64,000 nt of DNA, taken from Peptococcaceae bacterium (lineage in GTDB: Bacteria; Bacillota; Desulfitobacteriia; Desulfitobacteriales; Syntrophobotulaceae). Positions 34,071-40,417 of the stretch are shown here, piece after piece. The stretch's first letter is position 1. Each line of letters begins with the position of its first letter. Below the pieces are notes generated by a model. That model was not told the DNA's origin. It saw only the letters and a program-made list of their open reading frames with translations, and made no database searches. Location: NCBI GenBank assembly GCA_009782825.1, contig WRII01000006.1, positions 1 through 64,000 of the forward strand, in the 5' to 3' direction. Both the position numbers and the translations under genes were made by a program.

Positions 34071-34687
34071 AAGAAGCCGCTTCCAATAACGCCGGATTTG
34101 CTTTGGTCATTTGTAAATTCAAGAAATCCTTTTCCGGCAATACTTTCTTCAAATACCGCAATCCTTCTTGCAGATTATTCCTGCGGTAACCGACCACAGG
34201 ATCAGTTATCAGCTTAAACCCAAAGTCGGAATACAGTTTTATTGCCCTGTTCGCTATCGGATGGGTGTGAATATATATGGGGAATTCCGCGTTTTTTAAA
34301 ACCTCGCCGAAAAGGCCGCGTCCGACGCCGCATCCCTCATATTCGGGGAGTATAAAGAATCCCAAAACCGTATTGATTCTGCCGTAGGACTGCCAAATGC
34401 CGGAGGTCGCGACAGGCTTGTCGTTGTCATCAACGGCAAATGTGCAACGGCGAAAAAATTCATCCTCGCGAAGCGCGTAAACCTTATTGTAATAATGATT
34501 GATAAAAATCCATGTACTTGCCCTGCGCCCACATATATTTCCATAAAGGAAGCTCGTCACATCTGCAAAGCCGCACAGAAAATCCTTCCGGCAACAGACG
34601 GAAGGCATCCAGGTTTGGCTCGTCGCATTGCATAAAAAGGTTGTCAGAATTCGCGCCATCGATCATATCCTGTAACGTATTGGCCAT
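34048..34687 (-). pseudogene. GNAT acetyltransferase with a single-base frameshift
   Basis: The N-terminal part is read from the ATG at 34687 (MANTLQDMIDGANSDNLF to MWAQGKYMDF) and the rest, with the GNAT acetyl-CoA segment LPEYEGCGVGRGLFGEVL and SDFGFKLI, is in another frame ending at 34048. Removing one base from the run of five A at 34504-34508 (plus strand) would join them at MDFINHYYNKVYALREDE, where the sequence fits well. This may be a real mutation, a phase-variable run or a read error. The start lies two bases after an in-frame stop that could close the upstream gene. Confidence 0.75.
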
Positions 34688-34764
34688 AATTAGCCGCCCT
34701 TCAATTTCTTGACCGCCTCATCCTCGTCAACAACACAATACAAATGCCCGCCTTTAATATCCCG

Positions 34765-35403
34765 CTACTCGTCCTCATCACGGTTTTCCGTGCAGAGGTC
34801 ATCCATCCAGCCTTCATCATAAGTTGATCCATCACCTTTGTACGGCACAGCACGGGGCTTACCCATTTTATAGAGTTTGCATAACTTGGGGCCATAGCAG
34901 AAACTTTCGAAACGATACTTTTTGCTCACACCCCAGTTGTATTCAATCTCGACCGCCGACATTGTCGCCCACACGCATTGAAAACACTTCCCTTTATAGC
35001 TTGCAGCACTGAGCATTCTCGCGCCGCGCCATTTATAGGTTGCCATATCAGGCGGCTCCATGAGGTAAGGCGGTGGCTTTGTCTCGGATTGCTCTGCTCG
35101 GGTAACGGCTTTCAAGGCTCCGGCGCGGTAGTAGTCCGCATAGTCGTTGACATCATACTTTTTCGTCCATGCCGTTCCCTTGGCTTCATCGCCTATGCGA
35201 AAGCGGAGCTTTTGATACTGCGTTTCAGAAATAGCAACCGAAAATCTCCCCTTGAGGCCATTTGCCTCACCGTCAAGAAAAATATTGTATCCATTATGAT
35301 AATGGGTACGGTTATCCATCCTATATCGCCACACGGTCGTGCGAGGTTGAACAGAAAGAATCTTCCCTTGCCATTCGATTTTCTCTGGCTCATTAACCTT
35401 CAT
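34765..35403 (-). CDS. Hypothetical protein with C-terminal cysteine pairs
   Basis: A 212-residue protein of unknown family. It starts with a beta-rich region (IEWQGKILSVQPRTTVWRY), followed by a helix and a C-terminal half that contains CFQC and CYGPKLC, a possible zinc site. AGAGAGGAA precedes the ATG. The frame ends at a TAG (34765-34767); reading on in the same frame gives 24 sensible residues (GGHLYCVVDEDEAVKKL) to a TAA at 34690-34692, two bases before the acetyltransferase start. The TAG may thus be a premature stop that separated the natural C-terminus. Confidence 0.55.
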   Translation of the reverse strand: MKVNEPEKIEWQGKILSVQPRTTVWRYRMDNRTHYHNGYNIFLDGEANGLKGRFSVAISETQYQKLRFRIGDEAKGTAWTKKYDVNDYADYYRAGALKAVTRAEQSETKPPPYLMEPPDMATYKWRGARMLSAASYKGKCFQCVWATMSAVEIEYNWGVSKKYRFESFCYGPKLCKLYKMGKPRAVPYKGDGSTYDEGWMDDLCTENRDEDE

Positions 35404-35596
35404 TTCCGATTCCTCTCTTTTGCTTCCCCAAACACCATCATCCCCAAATCCCCATTTTGTAATCGGCCTGCGAACAAATTCCCATTCTCTGGCTCAATTA
35501 GCTCCACTCCTATTAATTCCGTCGAACATCGTTAATATTATTATACATACTTCCTTGATTTTGTCGACACATCATGAGCCTCATGAGCTTGTAAGC

Positions 35597-35636
35597 CTGT
35601 GACAATGTTTCTGCGCCAAGCTGTGCGCAGCCAGGG
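35597..35636. repeat. 40-bp exact duplicate of internal relB sequence
   Basis: This segment is identical over 40 bp to 33565-33604 inside the RelB-type antitoxin gene (codons around MFLRQAV). It has no coding context here. It directly adjoins the sequence encoding TGLQAHE on the minus strand, which also has a relative at about 33.2 kb. The gap 35404-35824 thus contains fragments of elements from the other side of the accessory block, plus a promoter for the AraC-type gene. Confidence 0.9.
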
Positions 35637-35683
35637 TATACTTTGGGAATTTACGCCCAAATTTGCGAAACATTATAGCCTCG

Positions 35684-35712
35684 TTGTTGTAAACAGGTGA
35701 CTGTGGTATAGT
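35684..35712 (+). promoter_or_regulatory. Promoter of the AraC-type regulator gene
   Basis: TTGTTG (35684-35689) and TATAGT (35707-35712) with 17-bp spacing, 112 bp before the chosen start codon. Confidence 0.5.
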
Positions 35713-35824
35713 TTCTTGGTAAAGGGGTTTTTGTAAAGTTGAAAACCCTGATAAAAGCTGTGCAAAGATTGCATGGTTTTTAGGATATGAAAATACTATC
35801 CTTTTATTGACGGGGGGTGAGTAT

Positions 35825-36778
35825 GTGGATTGGCGCGAGAAAATCCACCTTAACGAAAATGATGATTTTCATTCCAGTTTTGATTGTATACAAAAAATGA
35901 ACAACGCTATCGCCTATATTGAAAAACATCTTGACGACGAAATAGATTTTGGCAAGGCTGCACAAATTGCCTATTGTTCTGTTTATCATTTTCAAAGGTT
36001 CTTCTCGTTTATAGCCGAAATTCCGCTATCCGAGTATATCCGACGCAGGCGTTTGACACTAGCCGCTTTTGATCTTCAAAACAGCAATGCCAAAGTCATT
36101 GATGTCGCGCTCAAATACGGTTATGAATCGCCGGAGGCTTTTGCTCGTGCGTTCAAAAAGATGCATGGCATCGCTCCCACGACGGTGCGGCGGCAAAGGA
36201 CAGCTGAGGAATATCAACTGCATGGAACACAGTTGAAAGCTTATCCACGTATCACTTTCCATATTTCAATTAAAGGAGATGGGGATATGAATTACCGTAT
36301 TGAACAAAAAGAGGCCTTTGAAATGTTTGGTGTCGATACCGAAATGAGTACCATAAACAATCAAAACTTTATTTCTGTTCCTCAATTTTGGGAAACGTGC
36401 AGAGCCAACGGCTCTATGAACGAAATCAGGAAAATTGCTAATATTGATGAAAATACACCCTTACATGCGGCTATGTTTAACTGCACCGATACCTCTCATT
36501 CCTATATGATTGGCTACCTCACCCCAAAGAATGAACTTATAAACGATTTTACTGTTCTTGCTATCCCAGCCTCAACATGGGCGATTTTCCCAACGGAAGA
36601 ATTGAGCATGGCAGAAACCGTTCAACAAGCCTCCATCATGTGGAAACGTATTTTTACCGAATGGTTTGCCACATCCGGCTACGAGTTAACACCAAATGTT
36701 CCAGAATTTGAGTTGCACCATAACAAAGGTAACGATAAATTTGTAACCGAAATCTATATCCCAATAATGAAAAAATGA
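35825..36778 (+). CDS. AraC-family regulator with GyrI-like effector domain
   Basis: A 317-residue Rob-like regulator. The N-terminal 110 residues form an AraC double helix-turn-helix (AIAYIEKHLDDEIDFGKAAQIAYCSVYHFQRFFSFIAEIPLSEYI and VIDVALKYGYESPEAFARAFKKMHGIAPTTVR, given here as motifs). Residues from about 160 form an effector-binding domain (MNYRIEQKEAFEMFGVDTEM to FELHHNKGNDKFVTEIYIP) of the type that binds drugs or other amphipathic molecules. The start is GTG at 35825, preceded by GGGGGGTGA; the frame is open to a TTG at 35807. It stands alone; its target genes are not visible here. Confidence 0.9.
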   Translation: MDWREKIHLNENDDFHSSFDCIQKMNNAIAYIEKHLDDEIDFGKAAQIAYCSVYHFQRFFSFIAEIPLSEYIRRRRLTLAAFDLQNSNAKVIDVALKYGYESPEAFARAFKKMHGIAPTTVRRQRTAEEYQLHGTQLKAYPRITFHISIKGDGDMNYRIEQKEAFEMFGVDTEMSTINNQNFISVPQFWETCRANGSMNEIRKIANIDENTPLHAAMFNCTDTSHSYMIGYLTPKNELINDFTVLAIPASTWAIFPTEELSMAETVQQASIMWKRIFTEWFATSGYELTPNVPEFELHHNKGNDKFVTEIYIPIMKK

Positions 36779-36849
36779 TTCAACTCTCTCTGCCCCTGAC
36801 CTCAGAAGTCTGCTGTGACCCAACACATCAATCTTCCATTGGAAAATGA

Positions 36850-36999
36850 AATTCTTCACCGATAGCTTCTGGATTTCATCACGAAGACCGGATTTATATG
36901 GAAGTCGTTGTCGATGCTTACGGCCCCGAAGAACGAGCAATGGGATGGTACTACTATTTATCTGACAAGATTATGTTTGCGTTTACCGCAGAGTCATAG
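36850..36999 (+). pseudogene. Fragment of a small calcium-binding-like protein gene
   Basis: An open stretch ending at a TAG encodes HHEDRIYMEVVVDAYGP, then EERAMGWYYYL, a wording I associate with a family annotated as calcium-binding proteins in Clostridia. Only about 50 residues remain, with neither a start signal nor the expected C-terminus. It fills part of the 387-bp gap between the AraC-type gene and the YafQ toxin; the remainder of the gap contains nothing else that I recognise. Confidence 0.45.
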
Positions 37000-37165
37000 C
37001 CTTTCCAACTGCGCTGACTTCCGCTCTCATCAAATGAGTTCAGGTATAACAGCACCAGGGTCAAGTTCTTTATCTGTTCACGTAGTTTGTCATCGTATTT
37101 CATCGGCATCATTTTTCCTTTCGAATTCTGATTTCGGCGCGAAGTCGCGCAATGTTTCAAGTATT

Positions 37166-37459
37166 CTATTTCTGAAAAACATCGCTATGGGTACCCGTGC
37201 GGGTGGCCGTCAGAACCAGAGCATCATCGTCAATCCTATAAATTAACAGCCAGTCAGGTTGGATATGGCAGTCACGGTGTCCCGCCCAATTGCCAGTTAG
37301 AGGGTGGTCCTTATACTTTTCCGGGAGCTTCTTACGTTCCCGAAGTAATATAATGACTTCATCCAATAAATCCATATTGACACCGCGTTTAAACATACAC
37401 CGCAAATCTTTTTTAAATTGTATGGTCTGTTTTAGTTCAAGCATTTCCAATTCATCCAA
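37166..37459 (-). CDS. YafQ-family mRNA interferase toxin
   Basis: An intact 97-residue RelE-superfamily toxin: LKQTIQFKKDLRCMFKRGVNM, HPLTGNWAGHRDCHIQPDWLLIYRI and the catalytic C-terminal TRTGTHSDVF with its histidine. These toxins cut mRNA on the ribosome. The longest frame starts with TTG at 37459 preceded by GAGAGGG; the ATG at 37444 is the alternative and matches the usual family start. The antitoxin gene ends three bases upstream. It is the complete counterpart of the broken toxin at 33.7 kb. Confidence 0.92.
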   Translation of the reverse strand: MDELEMLELKQTIQFKKDLRCMFKRGVNMDLLDEVIILLRERKKLPEKYKDHPLTGNWAGHRDCHIQPDWLLIYRIDDDALVLTATRTGTHSDVFQK

Positions 37460-37462
37460 AGC

Positions 37463-37756
37463 TTAGCCCTCTCCGTCCTCGGCGAGGGCGTCGTCAAGCA
37501 TATCCTTAAAAGATGAATACGATTTTGACTGTACCTTTCCACGTATAATGTCGTCCGCTTCCTTCATTGCGGCGATGGTTTCGGTGTTGGGGATTTCCCG
37601 GCACAAGTCAAAAGGAAGCCCACAGAAGTCAATAGATTTGTAGAGAAACATATTGATTGCGTCGGAGAGGGATACGCCCATACTGTTATACAGGTTTTCG
37701 GCCTGCGCCTTTATTGCCGGTTCCGTCCGGACATTGATTACTGCTGTTTTAGCCAT
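37463..37756 (-). CDS. RelB/DinJ-family antitoxin
   Basis: A 97-residue ribbon-helix-helix antitoxin (AVINVRTEPAIKAQAENLYNSMG and SDAINMFLYKSI at the N-terminus, PFDLCREIPNTETIAAMKEAD in the middle) paired with the YafQ-type toxin directly downstream. AAAGGAG lies before the ATG at 37756. It should neutralise the toxin and repress the shared promoter through the palindrome in the promoter spacer. It is only distantly similar to the antitoxin at 33.5 kb, so the two loci are not a recent duplication. Confidence 0.92.
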   Translation of the reverse strand: MAKTAVINVRTEPAIKAQAENLYNSMGVSLSDAINMFLYKSIDFCGLPFDLCREIPNTETIAAMKEADDIIRGKVQSKSYSSFKDMLDDALAEDGEG

Positions 37757-37784
37757 AACGAAAACTCCTTTCAAAGTGGCTCTG

Positions 37785-37812
37785 ATAATAGTATAGCACA
37801 TTTGTGTGACAA
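37785..37812 (-). promoter_or_regulatory. Promoter with palindrome for the RelB/YafQ pair
   Basis: On the minus strand TTGTCA (37812-37807) and TATTAT (37790-37785) are 16 bp apart, with the small palindrome CACAAATGTG in the spacer, a likely antitoxin operator. Confidence 0.6.
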
Positions 37813-37895
37813 ATGAAACACGTAATTATTACTCACCATTACTCACTTTTTTATCTTTTCAATTCAACACCAAAAAGAATACTGCCTTCCCTTGA

Positions 37896-38085
37896 TCGAC
37901 ATGTTTCCTTTTACGAGCAAACCGTGGGTTAACAACTTCAAAACGCTCTTCGACACGTTTCCCTGAACATACAAACACAGAATCCGGCACTCATCCACCG
38001 GCTCTGATCCATTTCCATATCGCCCAAACCCCAGAAACCCAGCCTTTTCAGCCATCAACCCGCGACATCAAAACCACACACTCCA
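37896..38085 (-). repeat. Diverged copy of the rRNA methyltransferase 3' end and flank (copy A)
   Basis: Read on the minus strand, this segment encodes HVECVVLMSRVDG and a stop, matching the end of the uracil methyltransferase gene (AHVECVVLMVRVRG), and goes on with flanking sequence that also matches downstream of that gene (40224-40417). Shared landmarks in the flank are GGAAACATGTCGA-type words occurring twice about 57 bp apart in each copy, and GCTGAAA followed by GGCTGG after the stop. There is no methyltransferase upstream of this copy. It fills most of the 469-bp gap between the antitoxin and the next gene. Confidence 0.7.
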
Positions 38086-38094
38086 CATGCGGTG

Positions 38095-38156
38095 AGTTGA
38101 TGGAATTGATGTCAGCTCGTAAAAAATGGAGAAGATAAGTTGATAGAATGGATGTC
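38095..38156. repeat. Imperfect 19-bp direct repeat next to copy A
   Basis: AGTTGATGGAATTGATGTC at 38095-38113 recurs as AGTTGATAGAATGGATGTC at 38138-38156 (17 of 19 identical). The first copy abuts the methyltransferase-end remnant. It could mark an attachment or target site. Confidence 0.5.
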
Positions 38157-38176
38157 GTCTATTAAAATCAGTTTGG

Positions 38177-38209
38177 CGAGATTGTGGCGACACTGTCGCC
38201 ACAATCTCG
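38177..38209 (-). terminator. Strong 15-bp perfect hairpin downstream of the 38.2-kb gene
   Basis: Arms 38177-38191 and 38195-38209 are exact inverted complements with a 3-nt loop. The hairpin lies 16 bp after the stop of the minus-strand gene at 38226. No T-run follows on the minus strand, so it may terminate poorly, protect the mRNA end, or be a protein site. Confidence 0.5.
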
Positions 38210-38225
38210 AAATCTCTAAAATTGT

Positions 38226-38642
38226 TCAAGACGCACCTTGGGTCTCCAGCTCATTTTCGTAAGGCTCCAGCCCCATTTCCTCCCAAGTAACACCATAAGG
38301 AGCACCGCCCGAAGTATAACCAGCAATATAGTAAAATGTGTCGTTCTGCCAATCATCGTATTCCTCAATCAACCTTGACGCCTTTTTTTCCTCTCTCTTT
38401 ATTTGCAGCTGTTTAATACGAGCGGCCTCAGCCTTCAGGAGATTATCGACATAACCTGCCTGAAACTCGTACCCGATCTCTTGAAGCTCGCGAACAGCAC
38501 AAGTGGTGTCAACACGAAATTTCTTGCGATAAGCTCTGACCACCTTTGTTCCCTCATATGTTGGAAGCCAATTCCTCGCTCTTGCTATGCGTGATTCTTT
38601 TTTTAGCGTCCTTATCGGTGCTCGCTTCTTCTTCTTTGCCAT
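38226..38642 (-). CDS. Conserved hypothetical protein
   Basis: A 138-residue, basic and charged protein. The pattern RARNWLPTYEGTKVVRAYRKKFRVD with TCAVRELQEIG, a charged helix (RIKQLQIKREEKKASRL) and the end FYYIAGYTSGGAPYGVTWEEMG is one I recognise from uncharacterised proteins of Bacillota mobile regions, but no function is known to me. The start ATG at 38642 has GAGGG upstream. It lies alone between the methyltransferase-end remnant and the AbiE remnant. Confidence 0.65.
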   Translation of the reverse strand: MAKKKKRAPIRTLKKESRIARARNWLPTYEGTKVVRAYRKKFRVDTTCAVRELQEIGYEFQAGYVDNLLKAEAARIKQLQIKREEKKASRLIEEYDDWQNDTFYYIAGYTSGGAPYGVTWEEMGLEPYENELETQGAS

Positions 38643-38733
38643 TGCGTTCAACCCTCAGATAATTTATTCATCGCTTTGTCATTTTCAGAGCTAAAAACTC
38701 ATTGGGAGCGATTTTATTATGTTCAATCCGCTC

Positions 38734-38823
38734 TCAAACATTATAGCCTCCAATTATGCTCCTTACAGCCCCACCGTCCGAAGAACTCCCCTTCTTCAAC
38801 ACTGAAGCCGCAATATCCGCCAT
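38734..38823 (-). pseudogene. Truncated AbiEii nucleotidyltransferase toxin
   Basis: The ATG at 38823 overlaps the abiEi stop (TAATG), as in intact AbiE systems. The first residues MADIAASVLKK match the standard AbiEii start, but after about 11 codons the homology ends and a stop follows at codon 30. The whole catalytic nucleotidyltransferase domain is missing. Confidence 0.7.
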
Positions 38824-39416
38824 TACAGCCACACTCCTATCAAATCCTGCGCTTTTTTGTACACTCGGAGGTGCTGCGCATAAGAAGAAAGATTCCTAAT
38901 GTTTTTTCGCGGGTCCTTCAGATATGCCTGTATGGCTTTGCCAAACATTTCACTGTCCATCTTGCTTTTATGCCTCAAACAGTCACATATGACCCGCTCT
39001 CGGTCATATATTTTCATGTTGACGCCGTCCAAATTTTTCTCGGCAACACCGATATTCAAATATTTGTCATCCACATAGTAAGGTTTTATAAAAGGATATG
39101 TCAGATTGAACCGTGATTTCGAAATGTTGCGGCTGAATGCCATATTCCATTCCAGAGGAGTACGGTCGCTATAACCGTAATGAAACAAGGCTGTATCCAT
39201 GCACAAAATTGCCTCAGGAAACAATTTGGCGACCATAGCTGCCTCATTAGGTTCGTCCATCTTTGTAAGTTGATAGTAGCCGCGCTTCACACGCATAATA
39301 TCCCCGGATTCCAGCATTGATGACACTTCTTTGCGCGTAGCCCCGGCAGAATACAGATCGGCGGCTTTCGCATATCCTTTGTTTTTATCAAAAAGAAACT
39401 CAATGGTTTTATTCAT
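38823..39416 (-). CDS. AbiEi-type antitoxin (type IV)
   Basis: A 197-residue protein of the AbiEi antitoxin family, with an N-terminal winged helix (NKGYAKAADLYSAGATRKEVSSMLESGDIMRVKRGYY in family layout) and a C-terminal domain including DRERVICDCLRHKSKMDSEMF and DPRKNIRNLSSYAQHLRV. AbiEi represses its own operon and opposes the AbiEii nucleotidyltransferase; together they can abort phage infection. Here the toxin is only a 29-codon stub, so the system cannot work as a pair. No strong ribosome binding site is visible. Confidence 0.88.
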   Translation of the reverse strand: MNKTIEFLFDKNKGYAKAADLYSAGATRKEVSSMLESGDIMRVKRGYYQLTKMDEPNEAAMVAKLFPEAILCMDTALFHYGYSDRTPLEWNMAFSRNISKSRFNLTYPFIKPYYVDDKYLNIGVAEKNLDGVNMKIYDRERVICDCLRHKSKMDSEMFGKAIQAYLKDPRKNIRNLSSYAQHLRVYKKAQDLIGVWL

Positions 39417-39538
39417 ATCAATAAAATCCCCAAATAGATTTAATTGTGGATTTTATTGTACCGCACTGGTCGGCGAATGTCAAATAAAACTTCTTAACAA
39501 CACACCAGTTCAACATCCACAATTTTTATTTTTCCTTC

Positions 39539-40135
39539 TCATTCTTCTGAATTTATGGGATTTATATTATTAAGCTTGTAAAGAATTTCCGAGTATTTAG
39601 CATAATCCTCGTCACACAGCAATTCATACTTATCATTAGTATGTAATGTAGTATAAATCAGTTTTCCGCCAATTTGCTCCGACTTCATCAAATCAATAGC
39701 GGTTACCGTTTCACCGAAAGGCTCAATTTCCCATGGCACGGCTTCCGTCAAAACCTTCCTCCCAAGCGTAACGTGGGGTTTGTATTTGCGCCCATCCATT
39801 TCAAAACCACAAAGCGCCAATTTGTACTCAATCTCACGCTGTAGAAGAATTAGCGGTTTATGTCCATGTAATCCCGCATACCAGAGTGTCCCTCGCGAAA
39901 ATGTGCCGAGTCTATTTATTGTCGCCTCGAAAGAGCTAAATGTAACCGTTTCAAGAATTGTTTCTATTATATCGACTTTCTTTGGACTAATCTCTCCGAT
40001 AAACGCCAGCGTTAAATGCAGATTCTCCGGCAGACTAAAGTTGCCGCTCTCCGAGCGAGAACGCAGTTTATTCCGCAAGTCAAATAGACGAGAACGAGTG
40101 TTGTCATTGAAATTTATGGCGATAAATAGACGCAT
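39539..40135 (-). CDS. thpR: 2H phosphoesterase (RNA 2',3'-cyclic phosphodiesterase, ThpR-like)
   Basis: A 198-residue protein of the 2'-5' RNA ligase/LigT family. Both catalytic HxT motifs are present (HLTLAF and HVTLGR), with the family start MRLFIAINF. It acts on 2',3'-cyclic or 2'-5' RNA ends. The ATG at 40135 has GGGGAG upstream. A 21-bp sequence upstream (40181-40201) is identical to 35402-35422 around the start of the cysteine-pair protein gene. It borders the accessory block on the methyltransferase side. Confidence 0.9.
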   Translation of the reverse strand: MRLFIAINFNDNTRSRLFDLRNKLRSRSESGNFSLPENLHLTLAFIGEISPKKVDIIETILETVTFSSFEATINRLGTFSRGTLWYAGLHGHKPLILLQREIEYKLALCGFEMDGRKYKPHVTLGRKVLTEAVPWEIEPFGETVTAIDLMKSEQIGGKLIYTTLHTNDKYELLCDEDYAKYSEILYKLNNINPINSEE

Positions 40136-40223
40136 AGTTATCTCCCCATTATTCCGAACTGCGATTCTCGAATTTTTCAGATTTCCGATTCCTCTCTTTT
40201 GGCTTAGTGTCAAGAGATTCCAG

Positions 40224-40417
40224 TCGACATGTTTCCTCTTACATGCTTACCGTGAGTTGATGACGCCTTCAAAGCGCTCATCGACATGTTCCCATGAACG
40301 TCGGATCGTGCATTTCTACACCCATCCGACACACCGAACACTTTCCCCACACTCCCAAACCCTTGGTATTCCAGCCCTTTCAGCCTCTCACCCGCACCAT
40401 CAACACCACGCACTCCA
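40224..40417 (-). repeat. 3' end and flank of the methyltransferase gene (copy B, parent)
   Basis: The last codons of the methyltransferase gene and about 156 bp after it are the parent-like copy of the sequences at 37896-38085 and, in part, 33183-33208. The flank carries two CATGTCGA words, also found in copy A. The 244-bp gap between the methyltransferase and thpR contains no gene. Confidence 0.7.

Noticed and set aside
33932-34189. C-terminal 85 codons of the frame following the truncated YafQ
   Set aside because: These codons are out-of-frame readings of a foreign gene tail and of the antisense strand of the acetyltransferase, so they are not part of a toxin.
33100-40400. Search for a transposase, integrase or phage gene in the accessory region
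   Set aside because: No recombinase-like protein was found on either strand; mobility is inferred only from repeats and fragments.
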